DNA of 64,000 nucleotides from Piscinibacter sp. HJYY11 (GTDB taxonomy: Bacteria > Pseudomonadota > Gammaproteobacteria > Burkholderiales > Burkholderiaceae_C), in assembly GCF_016735515.1 (NCBI RefSeq), contig NZ_JAERQZ010000001.1, positions 620,001 through 684,000 of the forward strand, in the 5' to 3' direction. Positions 46,616 to 55,954 of this stretch are shown piece by piece (the first letter of the stretch is position 1; every line of letters begins with the position of its first letter). The position numbers and the translations under genes were made by a program. Below the pieces are notes generated by a model that was given only the letters and a program-made list of their open reading frames with translations, was not told the DNA's origin and made no database searches.

Positions 46616-47404
46616 TCACGCGCCCGGTGTGACTTTCGCTGACAGAAAAAGCGCCTCGAAGTTGCGGCTGGTGTGCTCCCCCACCGACTCGGGGGGCATG
46701 CCCTTGAGTTCGCCGATGAGCTTGGCGACGAAGGGCACGAACGACGGGTTGTTGGTCTTGCCGCGGTGAGGGACCGGTGCGAGGTAGGGGCTGTCGGTCT
46801 CGATCAGGCAGCGCTCGATGGGCACGAAGCGCGCGACCTCGCGCAGGTCGGCCGCGTTCTTGAAGGTCAGGATGCCGGAGAACGAGACGTAGAAGCCGAG
46901 GTCGAGCGCCGCGCGGGCCACGTCCATCGTCTCGGTGAAGCAGTGGAAGACGCCGTTGTGGCCGCCCTCTTCCTTGAGGATGGCGATGGTGTCGGCGGAC
47001 GCGCTGCGGGTGTGGATGACGAGCGGCAGGCCGGTCTGCTTCGACGCGCGGATGTGGGTGCGGAAGCGTTCGCGCTGCCATTCCATGTCGGCGACCGATC
47101 GGCCGTTCAGGCGGTAGTAGTCGAGGCCGGTCTCGCCGATGCCGATCACGCGCGGCTTGGCGGCAAGCGTGAGCAGGTCGTCGAGGCTGGGCTCTCGCAG
47201 GCCTTCGGTGTCGGGGTGCACGCCGGCGGTCGCCCAGAAGTTGTCGTAGGCCATCGCGAGCGCGTGCACGTCGTCGAATTCCTCGAGCGTGGTGCAGATG
47301 CAGAGCGCACGGTCCACCTGGGCGGCGGCCATGGCGGCGCGGATCTCGGGGAGCTTTTCCTTGAGCTCGGGGAAGCTCAGGTGGCAGTGGGAGTCGACGT
47401 ACAT
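46616..47404 (-). CDS. TatD-family metal-dependent hydrolase / DNase
   Basis: A 262-residue TIM-barrel metallohydrolase. Metal ligands are all visible: HCH in VDSHCHLSF near the start, the glutamate in IGETGLDYY, histidines in LVIHTRSA and GVFHCFTE, and the aspartate in LIETDSPYLAP. TatD proteins are 3'-5' exonucleases involved in DNA fragment processing or repair. It is last in the mltG-tmk-holB-pilZ-tatD string, 37 bp after pilZ, the usual order in betaproteobacteria. Confidence 0.93.
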   Translation of the reverse strand: MYVDSHCHLSFPELKEKLPEIRAAMAAAQVDRALCICTTLEEFDDVHALAMAYDNFWATAGVHPDTEGLREPSLDDLLTLAAKPRVIGIGETGLDYYRLNGRSVADMEWQRERFRTHIRASKQTGLPLVIHTRSASADTIAILKEEGGHNGVFHCFTETMDVARAALDLGFYVSFSGILTFKNAADLREVARFVPIERCLIETDSPYLAPVPHRGKTNNPSFVPFVAKLIGELKGMPPESVGEHTSRNFEALFLSAKVTPGA

Positions 47405-47441
47405 CCGGACATTGTCCGGCAGGCGCCAGGCGCTCGCAGGA

Positions 47442-47834
47442 TCAGATGGTCTGCGTGGGCTTGGCCGACTGGATCGAGGTGCCGAGGATTTCCTCGATCT
47501 TGATCTTCAGCACGCGGGTCTTCTCGTCGGACGGGAACTTGACGCCCACGCCTTGGGTGCGGCCACCGGACGCGTTGACCGGGGTGATCCAGGCGACCTT
47601 GCCGGCCACCGGGTAGCGCTGCGGATCGTCGGGCAAGGAGAGCAGCAGGTAGATGTCTTCGCCGAGCTTGTACTCGCGCGTGGTCGGCACGAAGAGGCCG
47701 CCATCGGCGAAGAGCGGGATGTAGGCCGCATACAGCGCACCCTTCTCGCGAAACACCAGCTGGATGACGCTGGGCCGTGCGCCAACGGGGGCGTTGCCTG
47801 CGGTTCGAACGGGGGCTGAGGGCGCGTCGCTCAT
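47442..47834 (-). CDS. pilZ: PilZ domain protein, type IV pilus type
   Basis: A 130-residue PilZ-fold protein. Blocks YIPLFADGGLFVPT, YLLLSLPDD and GKVAWITP follow the type IV pilus PilZ pattern. The c-di-GMP-binding RxxxR motif is not present before the domain, as in canonical PilZ, which does not bind the dinucleotide and instead works with PilB and FimX. It follows holB with an ATGA overlap and precedes tatD, the conserved order. The ATG at 47834 is preferred over an upstream frame that is antisense noise. Confidence 0.92.
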   Translation of the reverse strand: MSDAPSAPVRTAGNAPVGARPSVIQLVFREKGALYAAYIPLFADGGLFVPTTREYKLGEDIYLLLSLPDDPQRYPVAGKVAWITPVNASGGRTQGVGVKFPSDEKTRVLKIKIEEILGTSIQSAKPTQTI

Positions 47835-48868
47835 CTGGCCGAGTGTACCGAAGGAGGTCTCGCCGCCAAGGGAGACTTCAAGGCCTGTGCGGCCTGCAGC
47901 ACGAGCGACTCGGCCATCACGGGCAAATTCCACGGATGCTCGGCATGGCGCTGGGCATCGCGCAGCGCTTTCGACCACGCCGCAAGGGCCGGCAAGGCGG
48001 CGCCGGTGGGCAAGGCGGCCGGCGGGAAGTAGCGCGGCGGCGCGCCGCTGGCCAGGCACATGGCGTCGTGGCAAAGCTTCTGCAGCGCTTCGACCAATAG
48101 CGGCAGCGGCCACCCGGCCACCGGTGCCGACTCGCCACCGGCCACCTGCTTGGGGAATCGCGTCCAGCTCACGGCGTCGATGCCTTCCTGCACCCAGGCC
48201 AGCGCTTCGAGCGGCTGGCCACCGGCCGCAGCGAGCATCCCATCGGGCTGGGCCACCTTGTGCTGGGCCAGCCAGGCGCTCGCCACGTCGGCCGGCGGCA
48301 GGCCCAGCGCCACCGCCTGGCAGCGGCTGCGGATGGTCGGCAGCAGCGCGTCGGGCGCGCCGCAGCTCAGCACGAAGCGGGCGACACCGGGTGGCTCTTC
48401 CAGCGTCTTGAGCAGCGTGTTCGCCGCGATGGCGTTCATGCGCTCGGCCGGGTGGATCACCACCACCTTGCCTTTGCCGCGGGCGGAGGTGCTCTGCGCA
48501 AAGCTCACCGCGGTGCGCACCGCCTCGACCTTGATCTCCTTGCTGGGCTTGGCCTTCGACGCCTTTTCATCGTCGCCCTCTTCCGCCCCGCCCCAGCCGA
48601 GCGACTCGCGCAGGGCCTCCGGCAGCAGCACCAGCAGGTCCGCGTGCGAATGGGCCTGCACGAGGTGGCAGCTGGCGCAGGTGCCGCAGGGCTTTTGAGC
48701 GCCCTCGCCTTCGCACAGCCAGGCCTGCGCGAGGCACAGCGACAGCTCGAACTGGCCGGTGCCTTGCGGCCCGTGCACCAGCAGCGCATGGCCACGCTGG
48801 GTGCGCAGTGCGTCCTGCAAGGGCTTGCCGAGCCAGGGCAGCGGCAGCTGGCCGTCGGCGCCTACCAC
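47831..48868 (-). CDS. holB: DNA polymerase III delta-prime subunit
   Basis: A 345-residue clamp-loader subunit. It has a degenerate P-loop ([12 protein letters not shown]), as in E. coli delta-prime, which does not hydrolyse ATP. Four zinc cysteines follow: LCEG, KPC, GTC and ASC ahead of [11 protein letters not shown]. The stretch [12 protein letters not shown] is a strong family block. The start is a GTG at 48868 overlapping the end of tmk, with GGAG eight bases upstream; the open frame continues to 49204 only inside tmk. Its stop overlaps pilZ. Confidence 0.93.
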   Translation of the reverse strand: MVGADGQLPLPWLGKPLQDALRTQRGHALLVHGPQGTGQFELSLCLAQAWLCEGEGAQKPCGTCASCHLVQAHSHADLLVLLPEALRESLGWGGAEEGDDEKASKAKPSKEIKVEAVRTAVSFAQSTSARGKGKVVVIHPAERMNAIAANTLLKTLEEPPGVARFVLSCGAPDALLPTIRSRCQAVALGLPPADVASAWLAQHKVAQPDGMLAAAGGQPLEALAWVQEGIDAVSWTRFPKQVAGGESAPVAGWPLPLLVEALQKLCHDAMCLASGAPPRYFPPAALPTGAALPALAAWSKALRDAQRHAEHPWNLPVMAESLVLQAAQALKSPLAARPPSVHSAR

Positions 48869-49473
48869 CCGCGTTGCTCCAGCTGGGCGGCGACCTGCGC
48901 CCACACCTGCTCGCGCGGGAGCGAGGCGTCGATGCGGGCGAAGCGCTTCGGCGACTGCTGGCAGCGCGCCTCGTAGCCGGCGCGCACGCGGTTGAAGAAC
49001 TTCTCGTCGAGCTGCTCGAAACGATCCGGTGTACGGGCCGCCGCGCGGCGTTCGGCCGCGGTCTCGGCCGGCAGGTCGAACCAGAACGTGAGGTCGGGCT
49101 GCAGGCCTTCCTGCACCCAGCCCTCGAGCGTGGACAGCACGGCCGTGTCGAAGCCGCGGCCGGCACCCTGGTAGGCGAAGGTGGCGTCGGTGAACCGGTC
49201 GCACAGCACGGTGGCGCCACGCGCGAGCGCCGGCGCGATCACCTGCTGGATGTGATCGCGCCGGGCTGCGAAGACGAGCAGCGCTTCGGTCAGCGCATCC
49301 ATCGGCGTATGCAGCACCAGCTCGCGCAGCTTCTCCGCGAGCGCCGTGCCGCCGGGCTCGCGCGTCATCACCACTTCGGCACCGCCCTGGCGCAAGCGCT
49401 CGGCCAGCGCCTCGATGTGCGTGGACTTGCCCGCCCCGTCGATGCCCTCGAAGCTGATGAAGCGGCTGGTCAT
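48862..49473 (-). CDS. tmk: Thymidylate kinase
   Basis: A 203-residue kinase converting dTMP to dTDP. The P-loop is [11 protein letters not shown] (8-18), with the TREPGGT motif (39-45) and [13 protein letters not shown] carrying the DR substrate residues. A lid region ([15 protein letters not shown]) follows. The start overlaps the stop of mltG as ATGA, and its end overlaps the GTG of holB, so it is embedded in the conserved operon. Confidence 0.96.
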   Translation of the reverse strand: MTSRFISFEGIDGAGKSTHIEALAERLRQGGAEVVMTREPGGTALAEKLRELVLHTPMDALTEALLVFAARRDHIQQVIAPALARGATVLCDRFTDATFAYQGAGRGFDTAVLSTLEGWVQEGLQPDLTFWFDLPAETAAERRAAARTPDRFEQLDEKFFNRVRAGYEARCQQSPKRFARIDASLPREQVWAQVAAQLEQRGW

Positions 49474-50474
49474 CGTTTCAGTTGGTATTGATTGACGGCG
49501 CGATTGTGCTCGGCGAGCGACTCGCTGAAATGGCTGGAGCCATCACCCTTGGCGACGAAGTACAGCGCGCGGGTCTTGTCGGGCCGCACGGCGGCAAGCA
49601 GCGAGGCGCGCCCCGGCATCGAGATCGGCGTGGGCGGCAGCCCGCCGCGCAGGTAGGTGTTGTAGGGGCCGTCGGTCTGCAGGTCGATCTTGCGCAGGTT
49701 GCCGTCGAAACGCTCACCCAGGCCGTAGATGACGGTCGGGTCGGTCTGCAGTGGCATGCCGATGCGCAGGCGGTTGACGAAGACGCCGGCCACGAGGCCG
49801 CGGTCCTTCGCCGCACCAGTTTCCTTCTCGACGATGGAGGCCAGCTTGAGCAGGTCGTCCGGGCTCTTCAACGGCGTGTCGGGGCTGCGCTCGGCCCAGG
49901 CCGCATCGAGCTGGCGCTGCATGGTGCGGTAGGCGCGCTTGAGCACGGCCAGGTCGCTCGCGCCTTTGCTGAAGGCATAGGTGTCGGGATAGAAGCGGCC
50001 TTCGGCCCGCACGCCCGGCGCGCCGATTGCGGCCATCAACTCGGCCTCGCTCATCCCCGCGGTGGCCTGCTTCAGGTCGGGCGCCTTGGCCAGCTCGGCG
50101 CGAAACTGGCGGAAGGTCCAGCCCTCGATAAGACGCACCGAGGCCATCACCTCGTCGCCCTTGACCATCTTGTCGAGCAGGGTGCGCGGCGTGACGCCGG
50201 TGCCGACCTGGTAGCTGCCCGCCCGGATCTTGCGCGCCTGGCCCGACCAACGGAACCACTCGTAGAGCAGGCGCGCATCGGTCTGGACCCCCGCCTGCAC
50301 CCAGGCCTGGGCCGCATCGCGCGGCGTGGTCTTGGGCTCGATGGAGACTTCGACCGAGGGGCTGGCCAACGCAAGCGGCTGGTCGAGCCACCAATAGGCC
50401 GCACCCGCTACAGCGCCCGCGGCGAGGATCGCCACGCACACCAGCTGCCAGAAAAGGCGCTTCAGGAACCTCAT
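49470..50474 (-). CDS. mltG: Endolytic murein transglycosylase
   Basis: A 334-residue single-pass inner-membrane enzyme that cuts nascent peptidoglycan chains and ends their elongation. An N-terminal helix (about 10-30) anchors it, followed by a LysM-like region ([10 protein letters not shown]) and the YceG catalytic domain. ASIVEKETG carries the catalytic glutamate, and [27 protein letters not shown] and [17 protein letters not shown] blocks follow. It heads the operon with tmk, holB, pilZ and tatD and diverges from ygfZ, with the two starts 89 bp apart. Confidence 0.95.
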   Translation of the reverse strand: MRFLKRLFWQLVCVAILAAGAVAGAAYWWLDQPLALASPSVEVSIEPKTTPRDAAQAWVQAGVQTDARLLYEWFRWSGQARKIRAGSYQVGTGVTPRTLLDKMVKGDEVMASVRLIEGWTFRQFRAELAKAPDLKQATAGMSEAELMAAIGAPGVRAEGRFYPDTYAFSKGASDLAVLKRAYRTMQRQLDAAWAERSPDTPLKSPDDLLKLASIVEKETGAAKDRGLVAGVFVNRLRIGMPLQTDPTVIYGLGERFDGNLRKIDLQTDGPYNTYLRGGLPPTPISMPGRASLLAAVRPDKTRALYFVAKGDGSSHFSESLAEHNRAVNQYQLKR

Positions 50475-50563
50475 GAGCCGCCCATCTTTAGCTGCCCACC
50501 TTGCCGTTGCGGCTGAACATACCCTCGCGCACTGAGATCATGGCGGCTGATGATAATCGCCGC

Positions 50564-51484
50564 ATGACGACCTCTTCTGCACTGGACGGTGCGGCACCGC
50601 TGCCGCACTGGGGCCTGATCCGCGCGCAAGGCGACGACGCCGCCAGCTTCCTCCACAGCCAGCTCACCAACGACTTCTCGCTGCTCGGCACTGCCGAGGC
50701 GCGGCTCGCCGGCTACTGCTCGGCCAAGGGCCGCCTGCTCGCGAGCTTCATCGGCTGGAAGCGCAGCGGCGACGACATCCTGCTCGCCTGCAGCGCCGAC
50801 CTGCTGGCGGCCACGCAGAAGCGCCTGTCGATGTTCGTGCTGCGGGCGAAATGCAAGCTGAGCGATGCGTCGCCGCAATGGCGCCTGCTCGGCCTGACTG
50901 GCCCGTCGGCCCAGGCGTGGCTTGGCTCCGCGGCACCGTCGACGGTGTGGGGGAAGACCACGCACGAAGGCGCGGACGTGGTGCGCCTGCCCGATGTGGA
51001 CGGCACCGCACGCTTCCTGTGGGCCGCTCCGCTCGACGTGACCCCGCCGGCCCTGCCCGCCCTCGACGAAGCGGCCTGGCGCGTGAGCGAGGTGAAGAGC
51101 GGCGTGGCGCGCATCGAAGCGGCCACGGTCGACCAGTTCGTGCCGCAGATGCTCAACTACGAAGTGCTGGGCGGCGTCGACTTCAAGAAGGGCTGCTATC
51201 CCGGCCAGGAGGTGGTGGCACGCAGCCAGTACCGCGGCACGATCAAGCGGCGCAGCTTCCTCTTCAGCAGCAGCGCGGCATTGCAGGCCGGGCAGGAAGT
51301 CTTCCATGACGCCGATCCGTCGCAACCGGCCGGGCTCGTCGTGAATGCCGCCTCGCCGCTCGCGCTGGTCGAGCTGAAGCTCACGGCGCTGGAAGGCGGC
51401 ACGGTGCACGTGGGTTCGGCAGACGGGCCGGCCCTCATTCGTGAGGAATTGCCGTACTTGTTGCCGGTGGCGGACGCCGCCTGA
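50564..51484 (+). CDS. ygfZ: Folate-binding protein YgfZ (iron-sulfur cluster support)
   Basis: A 306-residue aminomethyltransferase-fold protein that helps maintain certain iron-sulfur enzymes. The diagnostic KGCYPGQE motif is in DFKKGCYPGQEVVAR (about residue 210). The N-terminus matches homologues at WGLIRAQGDDAASFLHSQLTND. In-frame starts exist at 50501 (TTG), 50540 and 50564; I chose 50564 for family length, but no ribosome site is good, so this is uncertain. It diverges from mltG. Confidence 0.88.
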   Translation: MTTSSALDGAAPLPHWGLIRAQGDDAASFLHSQLTNDFSLLGTAEARLAGYCSAKGRLLASFIGWKRSGDDILLACSADLLAATQKRLSMFVLRAKCKLSDASPQWRLLGLTGPSAQAWLGSAAPSTVWGKTTHEGADVVRLPDVDGTARFLWAAPLDVTPPALPALDEAAWRVSEVKSGVARIEAATVDQFVPQMLNYEVLGGVDFKKGCYPGQEVVARSQYRGTIKRRSFLFSSSAALQAGQEVFHDADPSQPAGLVVNAASPLALVELKLTALEGGTVHVGSADGPALIREELPYLLPVADAA

Positions 51485-51490
51485 CCCAAC

Positions 51491-51505
51491 GCGCTGCGCC
51501 AGCGC
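51491..51505. other. Short GC hairpin after ygfZ
   Basis: GCGCTG-cgc-CAGCGC is a perfect six-base-pair stem with a three-base loop, seven bases after the ygfZ stop. No T-run follows, so it is at best a weak terminator. Confidence 0.35.
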
Positions 51506-51542
51506 GGCAACAGTTCACGGCGCTGCTCAGCGGAGGCGGATC

Positions 51543-51830
51543 GTGCGCGAGTTGTTCATCTACTATCGAGCGACACAAGAGAACGCCAGCGTCTTGCACG
51601 CCCAGGTGTCGCGCATGCAGACCGAGTTGCGCGTACGCCATCCCGGCTTGCAGGCCCGGCTGCTGCGCCGCCCCGAAGCGGCAGATGGACTGCATACCTG
51701 GATGGAAACCTACTCCTCCCCTGATGGCATCGATGGCGCGCTGCAAGCCGCAATCGAACACGCTGCCCTGAGCCTCGCGCCCTGGATCGAGGGCGCTCGC
51801 CACACCGAGAGGTTCGACGCATGTGCCTAG
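51543..51830 (+). CDS. DUF4936 family protein
   Basis: A 95-residue protein of a family found next to ygfZ and NRDE genes in Burkholderiales. RELFIYYRA at the start, then MQTELRVRHPGLQARLLRRPE and WMETYSSP are the family pattern. The start is GTG at 51543 with GGAGG seven bases upstream. It overlaps the NRDE gene by 10 bases. Function unknown. Confidence 0.85.
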   Translation: MRELFIYYRATQENASVLHAQVSRMQTELRVRHPGLQARLLRRPEAADGLHTWMETYSSPDGIDGALQAAIEHAALSLAPWIEGARHTERFDACA

Positions 51831-52774
51831 TCGCCATCGCGCTCGACCAGTCGCGGCGCTTCCCCCTCGTGATCGCGGCCAACCGCGATGAATTCTTCCA
51901 GCGCCCGGCCGCACGCCTGGCGTGGTGGTCGCCCGGTGCGGGCCAGCCCGACATCCTGGGTGGCCGCGACCTCGAAGCCGGTGGCACCTGGCTCGGCCTC
52001 ACCGCCAAGGGCCGCCTCGCGCTCATCACCAACGTGCGCGACCCGGCGAACCGCGACCCGAACGCGCCCTCGCGCGGCAGCATCGTCACCCGCTGGCTCA
52101 ACGGCGACCTGACCGCCGACCGCTTCTGGATGCACACCGCGCTGTCGGGCTACAACGGCTTCAACCTCATTGCGGCCGACTTCCGACGCGGCGAATGCTT
52201 CTTCGCTTCCAGCCGGGACCTGAACCCGATGCGCCTGGAGCGCGGCTTGTACGGCCTGTCGAATGCTTCGCTCGACACGCCCTGGCCCAAGGTGACCTCG
52301 CTCAAGGAGCGCGTGCGCGAGTCCATCGACAGCGCCGAGTCGCTCGACACGCTGGCAGTGGAGTTGTTCGATGCCATGGGCGACCGCACGCCGGCGCCCG
52401 ATGAACAGCTGCCGATGACCGGCGTGCCGCACGAGTTGGAGAAGGCCTTGTCCTCGGCCTTCATCCGCACGGCCGACGGCAACTACGGCACCCGCAGCAC
52501 CACGCTCGTGATCACCGAGCGCGTGAACAAGCGCCTCGTGACCCATGTGCTGGAGCGCACCTACAGCCCCACCGGCGGCATGGCGCTGCTGCGCCGCTCG
52601 TCGCTCAAGGACTGGCCGCCCCGCTACACCGAAGAGGCCTCGGAGGCCCCGGCGGCACAGGGCGTGGTGACCGAAAGCGAAGAGTCGCCCGCCGAGCCTG
52701 CCCGCAAGACCCGTGTGCGCAGCCTGCTCAAGCCCGAAGGCTCGCGGCGGCGCAGGCAATCGGTCGGCGTCTGA
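51821..52774 (+). CDS. NRDE family protein (TANGO2-like)
   Basis: A 317-residue protein of the NRDE/TANGO2 family, named for the motif in VIAANRDEFFQRPA (near residue 20). It begins MCLVAIALDQ, exposing a cysteine after the initiator as in Ntn-hydrolase-like relatives. GGRDLEAGGTWLGLT and DGNYGTRSTTLV are conserved blocks. The family function is debated, with links to haem or lipid handling. The last 60 residues are charged and disordered. It is co-transcribed with DUF4936. Confidence 0.9.
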   Translation: MCLVAIALDQSRRFPLVIAANRDEFFQRPAARLAWWSPGAGQPDILGGRDLEAGGTWLGLTAKGRLALITNVRDPANRDPNAPSRGSIVTRWLNGDLTADRFWMHTALSGYNGFNLIAADFRRGECFFASSRDLNPMRLERGLYGLSNASLDTPWPKVTSLKERVRESIDSAESLDTLAVELFDAMGDRTPAPDEQLPMTGVPHELEKALSSAFIRTADGNYGTRSTTLVITERVNKRLVTHVLERTYSPTGGMALLRRSSLKDWPPRYTEEASEAPAAQGVVTESEESPAEPARKTRVRSLLKPEGSRRRRQSVGV

Positions 52775-52789
52775 TCGGACCGGCCCGTC

Positions 52790-52809
52790 ATTCCCGTTTT
52801 CGCGGGAAT
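52790..52809. repeat. dRS3-like dispersed repeat (ATTCCC-N8-GGGAAT)
   Basis: ATTCCC-gttttcgc-GGGAAT matches exactly the 20-bp dRS3 pattern of Neisseria, and the preceding bases CGTC also fit the wider family of such repeats. It lies in the 42-bp convergent gap between the NRDE gene and the thioesterase-acetyltransferase gene. It may also serve as a hairpin for transcript ends. Confidence 0.7.
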
Positions 52810-52816
52810 CAGGTTG

Positions 52817-53680
52817 CTAAAGAGAACGCACCATCTCGATGTGCGGGATTCCCACTTCTTCAAACATCGCCCCGCGCGTGATGAAGCCAGCGCGCGTGTA
52901 GAACGCCGCCGCCGACATCTGCGCATGCAGCACCGCCTCGCGGTAGCCCTGCTCACGCGCGGCTTTCATCAGCGCTTCCAGCACCGCGTGGCCGACGCCG
53001 CTGCCGCGCATCGTCTGTGACACCGCCATGCGGCCGATCTTCGCCACACCCGGCACGTGCTCCAGCAGGCGTCCCGTTGCCAGCGGCTGGCCAAATCGGT
53101 TGTACGCGACGGCGTGCACGCAGCCCGGGTCGGGGTCGGCCTCGTCCCACTCCATTTCCTTCGGGATGCCCTGCTCCTCGATGAAGACGGTGGTGCGGAT
53201 GTGGCGTGCATCCTTGCCGAGCTCGTCCCAGCCGCCCACGCGAACGTCGACCATGGTCTTGCCGGCCTCGAAGCCTTGCAGCACCTCGCGCAGCTCCTGC
53301 GGCACCGGCTTCGAGGTCTGCGTCGCCGGGTCGGCGAAGACGTAGACCAGCTCGCCGGTCACCAGCGCCTGGTCGTTGCGGAAGACGGCGCACTGGAACA
53401 CCAGCGATGAGTTGCCGATGCGGGCGCAGCGCACGCCGATGTCGAGCACGTCGTCGTAGCGGGCCGAGCCGAGGTATTCGACGGTCGACTTGCGCACGAA
53501 GAGATCGCCGCCCAGGTACTCCATCGTCTCGTTGTACGGCATGGCGAGTGCGCGCCAGTAGCCGCCGACGGCGGTGTCGAAGTACATCAGGTAGTGGCCG
53601 TTGAAGACGATCTTCTGCATGTCGACTTCGACCCAGCGCACACGCAGGCGCTCGGCGAAGCGGAATTCACTTCTTTTCAT
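52817..53680 (-). CDS. Fusion: acyl-CoA thioesterase plus GNAT acetyltransferase
   Basis: A 287-residue two-domain protein. Residues about 1-139 are a 4-hydroxybenzoyl-CoA-thioesterase-type hotdog domain, with the catalytic aspartate region in VRWVEVDMQKIVFNGHYL (near 20). Residues about 140-287 are a GNAT acetyltransferase of the ElaA-like group: FIEEQGIPKEMEWDEAD, IGRMAVSQTMRGSGVGHAVL (acetyl-CoA loop) and YTRAGFITRG. The ATG at 53680 overlaps the stop of the esterase gene as ATGA. One domain cuts acyl-CoA and the other consumes acetyl-CoA; why they are joined is unclear. Confidence 0.92.
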   Translation of the reverse strand: MKRSEFRFAERLRVRWVEVDMQKIVFNGHYLMYFDTAVGGYWRALAMPYNETMEYLGGDLFVRKSTVEYLGSARYDDVLDIGVRCARIGNSSLVFQCAVFRNDQALVTGELVYVFADPATQTSKPVPQELREVLQGFEAGKTMVDVRVGGWDELGKDARHIRTTVFIEEQGIPKEMEWDEADPDPGCVHAVAYNRFGQPLATGRLLEHVPGVAKIGRMAVSQTMRGSGVGHAVLEALMKAAREQGYREAVLHAQMSAAAFYTRAGFITRGAMFEEVGIPHIEMVRSL

Positions 53681-54615
53681 GGTGTCAGGGCTTTCTGGAG
53701 GGCCAGGGATGCGGCATCGAGCGCGGCAATCGCTTCGGGCAGCGCACGCCCCATTTTGATGAAGTCGTGCGTGACCCCGCGGTAGAGATCGAGGTCGACC
53801 GCCACGCCGGCCGCGCGCAGCTTGTCGGCATAGGCGATGCCTTCGTCGACCAGCGGGTCGCATTCGGCGAGGATGAAGCAGGCTGGGGCCACGCCCTCGG
53901 CGTCGTCGGCGTTGAGTGGCGCAAAGCGCCAGTCTTCGCGATGGGCGCGGTCGATGTAGTGGTTGAAGAACCAGTCGATGCCCTCGCCTTCGAGCAGGAA
54001 GCCGCTCTCGAACTGCTCGTGCGAGGCGGTGTCCTGATGCGCGGTGGTGCCGGGGGTGATGAGCAGCTGCAGCGCGAGCGGCAGGCCGATGTCGCGCGCA
54101 TGGAGTGCGGCCACGGCGGCCAGCGTGCCGCCGGCGCTGTCGCCGCCCACGGCGAGGCGGGTGCCATCGAGGCCGAGCGTCGCGCCGTGTCGAGACAGCC
54201 ACGTCATCGCCGACCAGGTGTCGTCGACGGCCACGGGGAAGCGATGTTCGGGCGCCAAGCGGTAGTGCAGCGCGACCACCGCCACACCACTGCGCAGGGC
54301 GAACTGGCGGCACAGGCTGTCGTGCGTTTCCAGGTTGCCGATGGTGAACCCGCCGCCGTGCGTGTAGAGCATCAGCGGCAGCACGGCGGTCGAGGGCGCG
54401 TACAGGCGCGCTTCCAGGGGCGTGCCATCGGCGGCGGGGATGGTGATGTCTTCGACGCGTGCAAGGGGCGCGCGAGGAAGGTCCAGCACTTCGGAACGCA
54501 GCGTGTACGCCTTGCGGGCGTCGCGGACCGGCATCGAATGCAGCGGCGGCACGCCGGCGCGGTGGATGCGCTCCAGCAGGCTGCGCATGGTGGGGGTCAG
54601 GAGATGGCGACTCAC
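53677..54615 (-). CDS. Alpha/beta hydrolase, hormone-sensitive-lipase family
   Basis: A 312-residue esterase. The oxyanion motif is YTHGGGFTIGNLETHD (near 85), the nucleophile serine is in GGDSAGGTL (near 157), and the acid and histidine are in AECDPLVDEG and GVTHDFIKMG. It should hydrolyse short acyl esters. It overlaps the thioesterase-acetyltransferase gene and is co-transcribed with it, upstream. It diverges from the iron-type alcohol dehydrogenase with 89 bp between starts. Confidence 0.92.
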   Translation of the reverse strand: MSRHLLTPTMRSLLERIHRAGVPPLHSMPVRDARKAYTLRSEVLDLPRAPLARVEDITIPAADGTPLEARLYAPSTAVLPLMLYTHGGGFTIGNLETHDSLCRQFALRSGVAVVALHYRLAPEHRFPVAVDDTWSAMTWLSRHGATLGLDGTRLAVGGDSAGGTLAAVAALHARDIGLPLALQLLITPGTTAHQDTASHEQFESGFLLEGEGIDWFFNHYIDRAHREDWRFAPLNADDAEGVAPACFILAECDPLVDEGIAYADKLRAAGVAVDLDLYRGVTHDFIKMGRALPEAIAALDAASLALQKALTP

Positions 54616-54704
54616 GCGTGAGCTTTATGGGATGACCCGATGGAGGCAGGCCAGGGGCCAGAGCATACTGGCCAGATCCCTTCTCCTCTCGTCAGCAGTT
54701 CATC

Positions 54705-55853
54705 ATGGCCTTCATCTATTACCTGACCCAGATCCAGCTCGACTTCGGCACCGTGAACCTGCTGCCTCAGGAGTGCGAGCGCACAGGCATCAAGAAGCCC
54801 TTGGTGGTGACGGACCCCGGCATCCGCGCGGCAGGTGTGCTCGACAAGGCCCTCACCGCGCTCGGCAAGACGCCACATGCCGCGTTCGACCAGACGCCCT
54901 TCAACCCGACCGAAGCGGCGGTGCGCGCGGCGGTCGAGGTCTACCAGCGCGAAGGCTGCGACGGGCTGATCGCCGTCGGTGGCGGCTCCAGCATCGACCT
55001 GGCCAAGGGCGTCGCGATCGCCGCCACGCACCCCGGCCCGCTGAAGACCTACGCCACCATCGAAGGGGGCAGCCCGAAGATCACCGAGGCCGTGGCGCCG
55101 GTGATCGCCGTGCCCACCACCGCCGGCACGGGCAGCGAGGTCGCACGAGGCGCCATCGTGATCGTCGACGACGGCCGCAAGCTCGGCTTCCACAGCTGGC
55201 ACCTGCTGCCCAAGACCGCGATCTGCGACCCCGAGCTCACCATGGGCCTGCCGCCGCTGCTCACCGCCGCCACCGGCATGGACGCCATCGCGCACTGCAT
55301 GGAAACCTTCATGGCACCCGCGGTCAACCCACCCGCCGACGGGATCGCCCTCGACGGCCTGGAGCGCGGCTGGAAGCACATCGTGCGCGCCACCGAAAAC
55401 GGCGCCGACCGCGAAGCACGCTGGAACATGATGAGCGCCAGCATGCAAGGCGCGATGGCCTTCCAGAAAGGCCTGGGCGCGGTGCACTCGCTGAGCCACA
55501 GCCTGGGTGGCGCGAACCCGAAGCTGCACCACGGCACGCTCAACGCGATGTTCCTGCCCGAGGTGGTGAAGTTCAACGCCGCGGCCGAGTCCATCCAGAA
55601 GGAGCAGCGCCTGCAGCGCATGGCGCATGCGATCGGCATCGGCTCGTGCGACTCGAAAGGCACGGAGCTGGCCGAAGCCCTGCGCGACCTCAACCGCCGC
55701 CTCGGCCTGCCCTCGGGCCTGCGCGCGATGGGCGTCGGCGAAGACCTCTTCGACCGGATCATCGAAGGTGCCCTGAAGGACCACTGCCACAAGACCAACC
55801 CGCGCGTGGCCACGCCCGTGGAATACCGCCAGATGATCGAAGCGTCGATGTGA
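54705..55853 (+). CDS. Iron-containing alcohol dehydrogenase (group III)
   Basis: A 382-residue NAD(P)-dependent dehydrogenase. The nucleotide motif AVGGGSSIDLAKG (about 94-106) and VPTTAGTGSEVARG (about 138-151) mark the family. Metal ligands are in CDPELTMGLPP, MDAIAHCME and HSLSHSLGG to KLHHGTLNA. Substrate is unknown; members act on primary alcohols, lactaldehyde or 4-hydroxybutyrate. It appears monocistronic. The start MAFIYYLTQIQ is well supported by the family N-terminus. Confidence 0.92.
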   Translation: MAFIYYLTQIQLDFGTVNLLPQECERTGIKKPLVVTDPGIRAAGVLDKALTALGKTPHAAFDQTPFNPTEAAVRAAVEVYQREGCDGLIAVGGGSSIDLAKGVAIAATHPGPLKTYATIEGGSPKITEAVAPVIAVPTTAGTGSEVARGAIVIVDDGRKLGFHSWHLLPKTAICDPELTMGLPPLLTAATGMDAIAHCMETFMAPAVNPPADGIALDGLERGWKHIVRATENGADREARWNMMSASMQGAMAFQKGLGAVHSLSHSLGGANPKLHHGTLNAMFLPEVVKFNAAAESIQKEQRLQRMAHAIGIGSCDSKGTELAEALRDLNRRLGLPSGLRAMGVGEDLFDRIIEGALKDHCHKTNPRVATPVEYRQMIEASM

Positions 55854-55954
55854 CGCCCGCCGCGTGAACTCGCTCCCGCGGCCGACAGGCCCCCAGCCAC
55901 GGGCCTGGAACTTGCTCGACCGCAAGCCTCCACGGGCTTCGGGGCGATCTCTTC

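Noticed and set aside
55854..55954. Sigma-54 promoter for amt
   Set aside because: No GG-N10-GC element with adequate flanks is present in the 101-bp gap.
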